From Lawsonibacter sp900766145 (lineage in GTDB: Bacteria; Bacillota; Clostridia; Oscillospirales; Oscillospiraceae), in NCBI RefSeq assembly GCF_030372275.1, contig NZ_JAUDDJ010000008.1: a DNA stretch of 64,000 nt; one strand, given 5' to 3'. The notes under the pieces were generated by a model. The model made no database searches and had not been told where the DNA came from. It worked only from the letters and a program-made list of their open reading frames with translations. Made by a program: the position numbers and the translations under genes. Within the stretch, counting starts at the first letter, position 1, and every line of letters starts with the position of its first letter. Positions 15,462 to 24,014 of this stretch are shown piece after piece.

Positions 15462-16534
15462 ATTACAAAATCGCCCTCATTCGCGGCGACGGCATCGGCC
15501 CCGAGGTAGTGGGGGAAGCCGTCAAGGTTCTGGACAAGGTAGGGGAGAAGTTCGGCCACACCTTCACCTACACCGATGTGCTCATGGGCGGCTGCGCCAT
15601 CGACCAGGTGGGCAAGAGTTACCCCGACGGCACCGCCGAGGCCTGCAAAGCCTGCGACGCCGTCCTGCTGGGCGCGGTAGGCGGTCCCAAGTGGGGCCAC
15701 TCCACCGACCCCGAGAAGCGCCCCGAGACCGCGCTGCTCTCCATCCGGAAGGACCTGGGACTGTATGCTAACCTGCGTCCCGCCGCCCTCCGTCCCGCCC
15801 TGGCCGACGCCTGCCCCCTGAAAAAGGAGACCGCCGACAAGGGCATCGACCTGATGATGGTTCGTGAGCTCACCGGCGGCATCTACTTCGGACAGAAGGA
15901 GCGCTACCAGACCGAGGACCGGGGCGAGGAGGCCGCCGACCGCATGGCCTACTCCGAGAAGGAGATCGAGCGCATCGGCCGCCGCGCCTTCGAGCTGGCC
16001 CGTCTGCGCCGCAAGAAGGTTGCCTCTGTGGACAAGGCTAACGTGCTGGAGACCAGCCGTCTGTGGCGGCAGGTGATGCACCGCCTGGCCGAGGAGTACT
16101 CCGATGTGGAGTACGAGGACGTGCTGGTGGACAACGCCGCCATGCAGCTGGTCCGCAACCCCAGCCAGTTTGACGTGGTAGTCACCGAGAACATGTTCGG
16201 CGACATCCTCTCCGATGAGGCCAGCATGATCACCGGCTCTATCGGCCTGCTGCCCTCCGCCTCCATCGGCGACACCGCCCCCGGCCTTTACGAGCCCATC
16301 CACGGCTCTGCCCCCGACATTGCTGGGCAGGACAAGGCCAACCCCATCGCCACCATTCTCTCCGTGGCCATGATGCTCCGTTACTCCTTCCACCTGGCCG
16401 ACGAGGCCCAGGCCGTAGAGCAGGCGGTAGACGCTGTCCTTGCCGAGGGCTACCGTACCGCCGACATTGCCAAGGCAGGGGAGAAGGCCATCGGTACCCT
16501 GGAGATGGGCCGCCTCATCTGCCAGCGCATCTGA
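15458..16534 (+). CDS. leuB: 3-isopropylmalate dehydrogenase
   Basis: A 358-residue beta-decarboxylating dehydrogenase converting 3-isopropylmalate to 2-oxoisocaproate with NAD. It shows GDGIGPEV at the N-terminus, the arginine-rich substrate loop around LRKDLGLYANLRP, VDKANVLETSRLW, and the signature ending GSAPDIAGQDKANPIA. The length is typical. It closes the leuC-leuD-leuB cluster; leuA is not in the window. A terminator follows 22 bases later. Confidence 0.96.
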   Translation: MNYKIALIRGDGIGPEVVGEAVKVLDKVGEKFGHTFTYTDVLMGGCAIDQVGKSYPDGTAEACKACDAVLLGAVGGPKWGHSTDPEKRPETALLSIRKDLGLYANLRPAALRPALADACPLKKETADKGIDLMMVRELTGGIYFGQKERYQTEDRGEEAADRMAYSEKEIERIGRRAFELARLRRKKVASVDKANVLETSRLWRQVMHRLAEEYSDVEYEDVLVDNAAMQLVRNPSQFDVVVTENMFGDILSDEASMITGSIGLLPSASIGDTAPGLYEPIHGSAPDIAGQDKANPIATILSVAMMLRYSFHLADEAQAVEQAVDAVLAEGYRTADIAKAGEKAIGTLEMGRLICQRI

Positions 16535-16556
16535 TTATCCAATCCTTCTACGAAAC

Positions 16557-16595
16557 AAAGTGGGCCCTGACCAGCTTGGCCGGGGCCCGCTTTTT
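16557..16595 (+). terminator. terminator after leuB
   Basis: AAGTGGGCCC pairs with GGGCCCGCTT (one G-U), followed by TTTTT. Confidence 0.82.
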
Positions 16596-16648
16596 GCATA
16601 TTGTCCAAAGTGAGACTGCAAACAGTTTGAAATTTTACAAGAATGGGC

Positions 16649-16677
16649 TTGCATTTTTGAAAGCGGAAGCATATAAT
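16649..16677 (+). promoter_or_regulatory. promoter of the aminotransferase gene
   Basis: TTGCAT (16649-16654), 17 bases, perfect TATAAT (16672-16677). The predicted start near 16684 leaves an unusually long leader of about 150 bases before the ATG at 16834. I see no known riboswitch in that leader; it has repeated TGCAGC/GCTTTC segments but no clear terminator. Confidence 0.8.
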
Positions 16678-16833
16678 GTTTTTTGCTGTGACAAAGGAAT
16701 GAAGTGCAGGGTTTTGGAACAGCGGCCCAATATTGCAGCTTTCTCCGTTTTGCAGCTTTCCATGCAGCAAAGGGTGAAAATTGCATTATCATGAAAGAAA
16801 CCTTGCAAATATAACGATACGGAGGCGTTTTCT

Positions 16834-18033
16834 ATGAAAGAGTTATCCCGGATTGCACTGGCTATCGAGCCTTCCGCTACCATGGCCATTGATACCATGT
16901 TCAAGCAGATGAAGGCCGACGGCCTGGACGTCATCGGCTTCGGCGCCGGTGAGCCTGATTTCCCCACCCCCGACTACATTAAGGAGGTTGGTATCAAGGC
17001 CATCCAGAATAACGACACCAAGTATACGCCTTCTGTGGGTACTGTGGCTCTGCGCAAGGCCATCTGCCAGCGTCTGAAGGAGGACTGCGGTGTGGAGTAC
17101 GCTCCCGCTGAGGTCTCCGTCTCCAACGGCGCTAAGCCCTGCGTCTATGTGGCCCTGCGCGCCCTGGTGAACCCCGGCGACGAGGTCATCCTGCCTGCTC
17201 CTTACTGGGTCAGCTACATTGAGCTCATCCGCATGGTGGGCGGTGTGCCCGTGGTGGTGGAGGCTACCGAGGCCGAGCACTTCAAGATCACCCCGGAGAA
17301 GTTGGCCGCTGCCATCACCCCCAAGACCAAGTGCATGATTCTCAACAACCCCTCCAACCCCACCGGCATGATGTACAGCCGCAAGGAGCTGGAGGAGATC
17401 GCCAAGGTCTGCGTAGAAAAGGACATCTATGTCATCTCCGATGAGATCTACTACCGTTTGGCCTATGACAACGAGGAGTTTGTCAGCTTCGCCGCCCTGG
17501 GCGAGGACGTGAAGGCCCGCACCCTGCTGGTCAACGGCGTGTCCAAGTCCTACGCCATGACCGGCTGGCGTATCGGCTACGTGGCCGCTCCCACTGCCAT
17601 CTCCAAGGTGATCGGCAACTACCTGGGCCACTGCACCGGTTCCCCCAGCTCCATCTCCCAGGCTGCCGCCGCTGAGGCTCTCTCTGCCTCTCAGGAGACC
17701 GTGGAGAAGATGCGCGAGGCCTTTGAGGAGCGCCGCAACTACATGGTGGAGCGCATGAACCAGATCGAGGGCGTCAGCTGCATTAAGCCCGAGGGTGCCT
17801 TCTATGTCATGATGAACATCAGCAAGGTCTTCGGCAAGGAGCTCTTCGGCCACGTCATCAAGGACGCCGACGACTTCGGCAGCATGTTCCTCAAGTACGG
17901 CAAGGTGGCCGTGGTGCCCGGCACCAGCTTCGGCGCCCCTGAGTTCATCCGCTGGTCCTACGCCACCTCCATGGAGAACATCAAGGCCGGCCTGGACCGC
18001 CTGGAGTGCTTCCTCTCCGGCAAAGAGGTCTGA
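16834..18033 (+). CDS. class I/II pyridoxal-phosphate aminotransferase
   Basis: A 399-residue aminotransferase of the AspC/aspartate aminotransferase Ib group. The PLP lysine is in VNGVSKSYAMTGWRIGY; upstream are NNPSNPTG and SDEIYYRL, the cofactor-binding Asn and Asp/Tyr segments. Substrate could be aspartate, alanine or an aromatic or branched amino acid; the downstream position relative to leuCDB hints at amino-acid synthesis, but it has its own strong promoter. GGAGG precedes the ATG by about 8 bases. The codon choice (many GCT and CTG) suggests high expression. Confidence 0.92.
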   Translation: MKELSRIALAIEPSATMAIDTMFKQMKADGLDVIGFGAGEPDFPTPDYIKEVGIKAIQNNDTKYTPSVGTVALRKAICQRLKEDCGVEYAPAEVSVSNGAKPCVYVALRALVNPGDEVILPAPYWVSYIELIRMVGGVPVVVEATEAEHFKITPEKLAAAITPKTKCMILNNPSNPTGMMYSRKELEEIAKVCVEKDIYVISDEIYYRLAYDNEEFVSFAALGEDVKARTLLVNGVSKSYAMTGWRIGYVAAPTAISKVIGNYLGHCTGSPSSISQAAAAEALSASQETVEKMREAFEERRNYMVERMNQIEGVSCIKPEGAFYVMMNISKVFGKELFGHVIKDADDFGSMFLKYGKVAVVPGTSFGAPEFIRWSYATSMENIKAGLDRLECFLSGKEV

Positions 18034-18136
18034 TCTACTTTTCTTGAAAGAAAAGTAGACAAAAGAACTTTCGCGCACCGCTTTCTTAAAAGAAAGCTTG
18101 GCAAAGAACTTTGTGGGAAACTTCGTTTCCCCTCTG
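18034..18136. repeat. hairpin repeat element, copy 2
   Basis: Directly after the aminotransferase stop are a perfect hairpin TCTACTTTTCTT-GA-AAGAAAAGTAGA (18034-18059), a second GCTTTCTT-AA-AAGAAAGC (18080-18097), then GGCAAAGAACTTTGTG and GGGAAAC-TTC-GTTTCCC (18115-18131). The last part matches the leuC-leuD gap; the stem bases differ but still pair. Confidence 0.72.
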
Positions 18137-18157
18137 CGCCCGTTACAAAAGTATCAC

Positions 18158-18193
18158 GTGGGAGTGACGTTTTTCGTCGCTCCCACTTTTTTT
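18158..18193 (+). terminator. terminator after the aminotransferase
   Basis: GTGGGAGTGACG pairs with CGTCGCTCCCAC (one G-U) around TTTTT, followed by a T7 run. Confidence 0.85.
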
Positions 18194-18245
18194 ATTGTCA
18201 CGAAATAAGCGAGCCGCATAGGATAAGCGGAAAGGGGAGAGGACC

Positions 18246-18743
18246 ATGCCGCTCATTCCATACGACCGTGCTGCGGCGGTGCGCTATGCCCACCGCTGGG
18301 CCTTCAGCCGAAATCCAAGATTTTATAATTTTGATGAATTAGGAGGCGACTGCACCAACTTTGCCTCCCAGTGTCTCTACGCTGGGACAGGGATCATGAA
18401 TTACACCCCTGATTTGGGGTGGTATTACATTGGCCCCAACAACAAGGCTCCCGCCTGGACGGGAGTTCCTTACTTCTATAATTTTCTCACCCGAAAAAAA
18501 GAGAACCAGGGGCCGGTAGGGGTGTCCGCCTCTATAAAGGACCTTCTGCCCGGGGATTTTGTCCAGCTCCGCTTTGCCGGGGATGAGTTTGGACACACCC
18601 CTGTTGTGGTAGAGGTGGGTTCCCCCGCCACGTTGGAAAATGTGTTGGTGGCCGCCCACAGTCAGGATTCCGACTTCCGGCCCCTCAGCACCTATAACGT
18701 CCAGGAGATCCGATTTATCCATATTTTAGGAAGCCGAAAATAA
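18246..18743 (+). CDS. putative amidase-domain protein
   Basis: A 165-residue protein resembling the Amidase_6 domain family. YDRAAAVRYAHRWAFSRNP and the cysteine-containing GGDCTNFASQCLYAG are the family signature; a downstream GHTPVVVEV provides the expected histidine and LLPGDFVQL the NlpC/P60-like lead-in. Such domains are thought to cut amide bonds in peptidoglycan or peptides. There is no signal peptide and no fused binding domain, so it may act in the cytoplasm or be released otherwise. GGGGAGAGGA lies upstream of the ATG. No operon partner is evident. Confidence 0.82.
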   Translation: MPLIPYDRAAAVRYAHRWAFSRNPRFYNFDELGGDCTNFASQCLYAGTGIMNYTPDLGWYYIGPNNKAPAWTGVPYFYNFLTRKKENQGPVGVSASIKDLLPGDFVQLRFAGDEFGHTPVVVEVGSPATLENVLVAAHSQDSDFRPLSTYNVQEIRFIHILGSRK

Positions 18744-18767
18744 TTCGCATTATTGATTAAAAAATCA

Positions 18768-18796
18768 TTGGCGGCAGGAGCAAAATAGGATACAAT
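18768..18796 (+). promoter_or_regulatory. promoter of the flavodiiron fusion gene
   Basis: TTGGCG (18768-18773), 17 bases, TACAAT (18791-18796); predicted start near 18803, leader about 36 bases. Confidence 0.73.
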
Positions 18797-18838
18797 ACAG
18801 GTAAGCCCCAAACAAACTAACACAAAGGAGAATTGCAC

Positions 18839-21490
18839 ATGGGTATTCTGGAACTCAAGCCCGGTTTTTATTTTACCGGCGCCCTGGATCATGACCTGCG
18901 GGTGTTCGATATCATCATGTACACCGAGTACGGCACCACCTACAATTCCTACGTGCTGAAAACTGCCAACCATACCGTTTTATTTGAGACGGCCAAGGCC
19001 AAATGCCTGGACAGCTGGCTGGAGAAGGTGGGCTCCATCACCCCCATTGACCAGGTGGACTACCTGGTGGTCAGCCACACCGAGCCCGACCACAGCGGCA
19101 GCGTGGAGCGCCTGCTGGAGCTCAATCCCCGGCTGAAGATCGTGGCCACCGGCTGCGCCATCAACTTCCTCAAGGAGATCGTCAACCGGGACTTCTACTC
19201 TATCGCCATCAAGGACGGCCAGACCCTGGAGCTGGACGACAAGACCCTGGAGTTCATGGTGGTGCCAAACCTCCACTGGCCCGACACCATGTATACCTAT
19301 ATCCGGGAGGACAAGGTGCTGGTCACCTGCGACTCCTTCGGCTCCCATTACGCCTGCGACGGCATTCTGGCCAGCGCTGTTACCGACCAGGAGGGCTACT
19401 GGAAGGCCACCAAGTATTACTACGACTGCATCATCGGCCCCTTCAAGAGCTTTATGCTGGACGCTTTGAAGCGGGTGCGCCCTCTGGAGCTGGAGATGAT
19501 CTGCCCCGGCCACGGCCCGGTGCTGGATACAGGAATTCCCAACATGCTGGACACCTACGAGCAGTGGTCCACCGTCATCAACCCCAACCCCTGTCCCACC
19601 GTCATCATCCCCTATGTCAGCGCATACGGCTACACCGGACAGCTGGCCCAGGCCATCGCCCAGGGCATTGCCGCTCAGGGGGACATCGATGTGCGCCTGT
19701 ACGATATGGTGGAGGCCGACGCCGGCAAAGTGGCTGAGGAGCTCCTCTACGCCGATGGTTTCCTGCTGGGCACACCCACCATCGTGGGCGAGGCCCTAAA
19801 ACCCATCTGGGATCTGACCACTGGCATGTTTGCCGGGACCCACGGCGGCAAAGTGGCCTCCGCCTTTGGCAGCTACGGCTGGAGCGGCGAGGGTGTGCCC
19901 CATATTATGGAGCGCCTCAAGCAGCTCAAGCTCAAGACCCTGGAGGGCTTCCGGGTGCGCTTCAAACCCAGTGAGGATCAGCTCAAGCAGGCCCAGGAGT
20001 ACGGCGCGGAGTTTGCCCAGGCCGTGCGGGACAATCTCCATCCCATCCAGCGTGCCCCCAAGGGGAAGGTGCGCTGCGACGTGTGCGGCGCGGTGTTCGA
20101 GTCGGACAAGGAGCGCTGCCCCGTGTGCGGCGTGGGCCCGGAGTATTACGTGCCCGTGAAGAAGGAGGAGAAGAAGGCCTCCGGTACCCGCAAGCTGGTC
20201 AAGTGCCTGGTGTGTGGTGAGATCTTCGACTCCTCTCTGGATACCTGCCCGGTGTGCGGCGTGGGCCGGGACAAGTTTGTGGAGGTGGAGGTCGAAGAGA
20301 TCGCCTTCCGCAACGACACCCAGAACACCTACGTTATCCTGGGCAACGGCTGTGCCGGTGTCAGTGCCGCCCAGGCCATCCGGGAGCGGGACAAGACGGG
20401 CCGCATCCTGCTCATCTCCAACGAGGGTCCGGCCTACCAGCGGCCCATGCTGACGAAAGCTATGCTCTCTGGCCTCACCGCCGACCAGATGGCCCTGCAC
20501 CCCGCCGGGTGGTATGAGGGCCAGAACATCGTCCAGATCCTGGAGCGCCAGGTGGTGTCGGTGGACACCCAGAACAAGCAGGTGGAGCTGGACGGCGGCT
20601 TCAAGCTGCCCTACACCAAGCTCATCTTCGCCCTGGGCAGCGAGTGCTTCATCCCGCCCATTCCCGGCCACGACAAGCAGTGCGTGGTGGCCATCCGCCG
20701 TCTCAGCGACGTGGAGAAAATCCAGGCCATGGGCAATACCCTCAAGCAGGCCGTGGTCATTGGCGGCGGCGTGCTAGGTCTGGAGGCCGCCTGGGAGCTG
20801 CGCAAGGCGGGCATTGAGGTCACCGTCCTGGAGCTGGCCCCCAAGCTCATGGGCCGCCAGCTGGACGATGCGGCCGCGGCGCTCCTGCTGGACGCCTGCG
20901 GGAAATCTCAGGTCCGGGTGGAGACCGGCGTGCAGATCCAGTCCATCCAGGGCGGCGAGGCCGTCACCGGCGTGGAGCTGGGCAGCGGCGAGGTCATCCC
21001 CGCCCAGCTGGTGGTGGTGTCTGCCGGTGTGCGGGCCAACACCGCCATTGCCCAGAGCGCGGGCATCGAGATCGACCGGGCCATTCTGGTCAACGAGCGT
21101 ATGGAGACCAACCTGCCCGGCGTGTACGCCTGCGGCGACTGCGCCCAGTACCAGGGCATCAACTACGCCCTGTGGCCCGAGGCCCAGGAGCAGGGCAAGA
21201 CAGCGGGCGCCTGCGCCGCCGGAGAGCTGGCGGAATACAAACCCATCGCGCCCGTGCTGGCCTTCCACGGCATGGGTACCGAGCTGTTCTCCCTGGGCGA
21301 TCCCGGCAAGCAGCCCGGCGTGGAGTACAAGACGGTGGAAGTCCGGGACGAGGCCCGGAACACCCTGGAGCGGTACTACTTCACCGCCGGCAAGCTGTGC
21401 GGCGTAATTCTGGCGGGTGATCTCTCCAAGATGGGGGACATGATGGCCGCCATCGAAGAGAAGCGCTCCTTCGCTGATTTCTTCGCCTAA
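18839..21490 (+). CDS. flavodiiron protein fused to two rubredoxin-like domains and NADH:rubredoxin oxidoreductase
   Basis: An 883-residue electron chain in one polypeptide. Residues 1-250 are a metallo-beta-lactamase diiron domain with metal ligands in SHTEPDHSG (about 79-87). Residues 251-395 are flavodoxin-like (YVSAYGYTGQLAQAI). Two short rubredoxin-like modules follow, with CDVCG...CPVCG near 413 and CLVCG...CPVCG near 455. From about 495 an FAD/NAD oxidoreductase begins (VILGNGCAGVSAAQAI; NAD site GGGVLGLEAAWEL near 641). The enzyme should reduce O2 to water, or NO, with NADH. Domain order matches the class F flavodiiron type, but with two small modules instead of one rubredoxin. The ATG at 18839 has AAAGGAG upstream. 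Confidence 0.93.
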   Translation: MGILELKPGFYFTGALDHDLRVFDIIMYTEYGTTYNSYVLKTANHTVLFETAKAKCLDSWLEKVGSITPIDQVDYLVVSHTEPDHSGSVERLLELNPRLKIVATGCAINFLKEIVNRDFYSIAIKDGQTLELDDKTLEFMVVPNLHWPDTMYTYIREDKVLVTCDSFGSHYACDGILASAVTDQEGYWKATKYYYDCIIGPFKSFMLDALKRVRPLELEMICPGHGPVLDTGIPNMLDTYEQWSTVINPNPCPTVIIPYVSAYGYTGQLAQAIAQGIAAQGDIDVRLYDMVEADAGKVAEELLYADGFLLGTPTIVGEALKPIWDLTTGMFAGTHGGKVASAFGSYGWSGEGVPHIMERLKQLKLKTLEGFRVRFKPSEDQLKQAQEYGAEFAQAVRDNLHPIQRAPKGKVRCDVCGAVFESDKERCPVCGVGPEYYVPVKKEEKKASGTRKLVKCLVCGEIFDSSLDTCPVCGVGRDKFVEVEVEEIAFRNDTQNTYVILGNGCAGVSAAQAIRERDKTGRILLISNEGPAYQRPMLTKAMLSGLTADQMALHPAGWYEGQNIVQILERQVVSVDTQNKQVELDGGFKLPYTKLIFALGSECFIPPIPGHDKQCVVAIRRLSDVEKIQAMGNTLKQAVVIGGGVLGLEAAWELRKAGIEVTVLELAPKLMGRQLDDAAAALLLDACGKSQVRVETGVQIQSIQGGEAVTGVELGSGEVIPAQLVVVSAGVRANTAIAQSAGIEIDRAILVNERMETNLPGVYACGDCAQYQGINYALWPEAQEQGKTAGACAAGELAEYKPIAPVLAFHGMGTELFSLGDPGKQPGVEYKTVEVRDEARNTLERYYFTAGKLCGVILAGDLSKMGDMMAAIEEKRSFADFFA

Positions 21491-21504
21491 AACGTTTCTT
21501 TTTT

Positions 21505-21539
21505 CCCGGCTGAGGGCTTCCTCAGCCGGGAATTTTTTC
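21505..21539 (+). terminator. terminator after the flavodiiron fusion
   Basis: CCCGGCTGAGG pairs with CCTCAGCCGGG around GCTT, followed by AATTTTTT. Confidence 0.88.
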
Positions 21540-21547
21540 TTCTTCCA

Positions 21548-21577
21548 TTGACATAGACTCGGATGGGCTGATAAGAT
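21548..21577 (+). promoter_or_regulatory. promoter of the cobalamin uptake operon
   Basis: Perfect TTGACA (21548-21553), 18 bases, TAAGAT (21572-21577); transcription would start just before the riboswitch. Confidence 0.66.
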
Positions 21578-21605
21578 AGAGCGTACACAAAAATCAGCCC
21601 CTTCA

Positions 21606-21772
21606 GTGCCCAGCCTAGCGGTTGGGGTAAAAGGAAATCGGGTGCAAATCCCGAGCGATCCGGTCACTGTAAGCGGGGAGTCCGCCGCAAGATGCCATTG
21701 CCTGGCCAACAAGGCCGGGTGAGAAGGCGCGGCGGGTGCCGATCCGCAAGCCAGGAAGCCTGCTGAGGGAGC
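21606..21772 (+). ncRNA. cobalamin riboswitch
   Basis: The B12 box appears as AAGCCAGGAAGCCTGCT (21748-21764), close to the consensus AGYCAGGARACCTGCC. The core GGTGCAAATCCCGAGCGATC and the CACTGTAAGCGGGGAG segment, typical of the P4-P6 region, precede it. It lies between a promoter and a cobalamin-type ABC importer and is followed by a hairpin with a T-rich tail, so coenzyme B12 should switch off expression. Confidence 0.93.
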
Positions 21773-21843
21773 CATGGTGGGTATCTTCCGCAGAAAGTAG
21801 CCCCATCTGGATTTTTGGGCGGTTTACTGCGCCCATTTTTCCG

Positions 21844-21880
21844 ATGCCTGCTTTCTCCGGAAAGCAGGCATTTCTGTTTT
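21844..21880 (+). terminator. expression-platform hairpin of the cobalamin riboswitch
   Basis: TGCCTGCTTTC pairs with GAAAGCAGGCA around TCCG, followed by a T-rich stretch, 50 bases before the first gene of the operon. Confidence 0.72.
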
Positions 21881-21930
21881 CCGGGGAAAGGACATCTCAA
21901 TGCGCAAGATACAAAAAGAAAGGAGATTGT

Positions 21931-22968
21931 ATGAATACCTGGAAACGCCCTCTATCTGCCCTGCTGGCCCTGTCGCTGGCTCTCACGCTGTCCGCATGTG
22001 GCGGACAACCTGTGTCGGATACATCCGGTTCCCAAAGCACATCCTCTTCTGTCTCGGAGAACTCCGACGGCTACTATCCCGTCACCATCACCAATTACAA
22101 CTACGCCGGGGAGGAGGTAAGCTACACCTACAATGAGGCTCCCCAGCGGGTGCTGGCCGTCTATCAGGGGTGCATCGAAACTATGATCGCCCTGGGGCTG
22201 GAGGACCATGTCATTGCCAGCTATGGCCTGGACAACGAGGTGAAAGAGGAATGGCAGGATGGATTTGCTCAAATGCACTACGACGACTCCGTTTTTGCCC
22301 CGGATAAGGAGACCGTCACCCTGATGGAGCCCGATTTTATCTTCTCCTGGGGCTCCTACTTCGGGGACAAAAAGCTGGGAGATGTGGACGGCTGGAATGA
22401 GAAGGGGGTGGGGACCTACATGAACTCCAACACCGTCCCCGGCGGCACCCGCACCCTGAAAAACGAGTACACCGACATTCTGAACATCGGTAAGATCTTC
22501 CACGTGGAGGACAAGGCCCAGGCCCTGGTGGACGAGATGAAGGCCCAGGTGTCCAACACCCTGTCCGCAGTACAGGGACAATCTCCGGTGACGGTGGCGG
22601 TGGTGGAGCCCATCAGCGGCAGCATCACCAACTACGGAGCCAAGTCCCTGGCAGGGGACATGGTGACCGCCCTGGGCGGAGAGCTGGCCATGCCGGAAGC
22701 TGACTCCATCAGCAAGGAAGACCTGGTGGCCGCCGACCCGGAGGTCATCTTTGTGGTGTACATGGCCTACTCCGGCGATGACCCGGAGAGTGTTATGGCA
22801 GAGCAGCTCTCCCTCATTCAGGATGACCCCGCCCTTCAGAGTCTGCAGGCCGTGAAGAACGGCAAGGTCCATCTCATCATGCTGGGGGACATGTACGCCA
22901 GCGGCCCCCGCACTCTGGACGGCCTGAAGACCCTGGCTCATGGCATGTACCCGGAGCTGAGCCTGTGA
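21931..22968 (+). CDS. btuF: cobalamin-type ABC transporter substrate-binding lipoprotein
   Basis: A 345-residue lipoprotein: basic start, hydrophobic stretch and lipobox LSAC with Cys23 as lipidated residue, then a serine-rich linker and a BtuF/FhuD-type periplasmic-binding fold. It captures the ligand outside the cell for the permease. The cobalamin riboswitch upstream makes B12 or another corrinoid the likely ligand, although the fold is shared with iron-siderophore binders. AAAGGAG ends 5 bases before the ATG; the frame open from 21736 covers the riboswitch and is rejected. Its stop overlaps the permease start. Confidence 0.9.
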   Translation: MNTWKRPLSALLALSLALTLSACGGQPVSDTSGSQSTSSSVSENSDGYYPVTITNYNYAGEEVSYTYNEAPQRVLAVYQGCIETMIALGLEDHVIASYGLDNEVKEEWQDGFAQMHYDDSVFAPDKETVTLMEPDFIFSWGSYFGDKKLGDVDGWNEKGVGTYMNSNTVPGGTRTLKNEYTDILNIGKIFHVEDKAQALVDEMKAQVSNTLSAVQGQSPVTVAVVEPISGSITNYGAKSLAGDMVTALGGELAMPEADSISKEDLVAADPEVIFVVYMAYSGDDPESVMAEQLSLIQDDPALQSLQAVKNGKVHLIMLGDMYASGPRTLDGLKTLAHGMYPELSL

Positions 22969-24014
22969 GCAGAAGGGGAAGGGCCTCTCTGGCCCTGGTG
23001 ATTTTGGCCGCTGCACTGGTTTTGTCTCTTGGATTGGCAGTGAGCGTAGGTTCCATGGCCATCCCCATGGGGGACGTATATCGGGTGATGGCCTACGAGC
23101 TCTTTGGCCTGGGAGACAGCAGCACCTGGGGCAGCGGAGGGGTCCACGATGTGGTGTGGCTCATCCGCCTGCCCCGGCTGGTGCTGGCGGCGGCCACCGG
23201 GGCCGGGCTTGGCCTGTGCGGGGCAGTGATGCAGGCCATGGTCCAGAACACCATGGCCGACCCCTACATCCTGGGCGTGTCCTCCGGGGCCTATCTGGGG
23301 GCCGCCCTGGCCCTGACGGCTGGGGCGGGCACCGCCCTGGGCGGAAACGCCATGGGTCTGGCCGGGGCGGTGGGAGCCTTTCTGGCTGCTGCGGCGGTCC
23401 TGCTGCTGGCTCGGCTGGGGGGCCGCTCCACCCCGGTCAAGCTGCTGCTGTCCGGCGTGGCCCTCAGCGCGGTGTGCTCCGCCCTGGGCAACTTCTGTAT
23501 CGTGCTGGAGAACGACGACCACGCCGCCGCCGCTCTGGTCCAGTGGACCATGGGAGGCATGGGGGCGGCCAGCTGGCCTGGCAACGCCATTGCCTGCGGT
23601 GTGGTGATATCCGGCGGGCTGTTCTTCTGGAGCCAGTACCGCACCCTCAACCTGATGCTCCTGGGGGACGAGTGCGCCGGGACCCTGGGGGTAGAGCTGT
23701 CGGCAAAGCGCCTCATTTACCTACTGGTGGTGGCCGCCATGGTGGGCGTGCTGGTCTACCAGGCGGGGATGGTGGGCTTTGTGGGTCTCATCATTCCCCA
23801 CGGGGTGCGGCTGCTCTTCGGCAGCGACCACCGCACTCTGCTGCCCCTGGCCGCTCTGACAGGGGCTGTCTTTCTGGTGTGGATGGATGTGCTGTGCCGG
23901 GTGGTGCTGCCGGGGAATGAAATTCCCATGGGCATCCTCACCGCCCTGGTAGGCGCGCCGGTGTTTTTGGCTCTGCTGGCCCGGCGGCGGTACGGATTTG
24001 GAGGTGAAGTGTGA
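22965..24014 (+). CDS. btuC: cobalamin-type ABC transporter permease (FecCD family)
   Basis: A 349-residue permease with about nine or ten membrane helices. Family segments are LPRLVLAAATGAGLGLCGAV near the N-terminus, the NTMADPYILGVSSGA region and the cytoplasmic ATPase-contact loop near GLIIPHGVRLLFG. It starts at GTG 22965, overlapping the TGA of the binding-protein gene, with GGAG about 9 bases before. It forms the membrane channel of the B12 importer whose ATPase is the next gene. Confidence 0.92.
   Translation: MSRRGRASLALVILAAALVLSLGLAVSVGSMAIPMGDVYRVMAYELFGLGDSSTWGSGGVHDVVWLIRLPRLVLAAATGAGLGLCGAVMQAMVQNTMADPYILGVSSGAYLGAALALTAGAGTALGGNAMGLAGAVGAFLAAAAVLLLARLGGRSTPVKLLLSGVALSAVCSALGNFCIVLENDDHAAAALVQWTMGGMGAASWPGNAIACGVVISGGLFFWSQYRTLNLMLLGDECAGTLGVELSAKRLIYLLVVAAMVGVLVYQAGMVGFVGLIIPHGVRLLFGSDHRTLLPLAALTGAVFLVWMDVLCRVVLPGNEIPMGILTALVGAPVFLALLARRRYGFGGEV

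Noticed and set aside
16576..16794. 72-codon frame in the aminotransferase leader
   Set aside because: Starts within the leuB terminator, ahead of the promoter, with no ribosome site.
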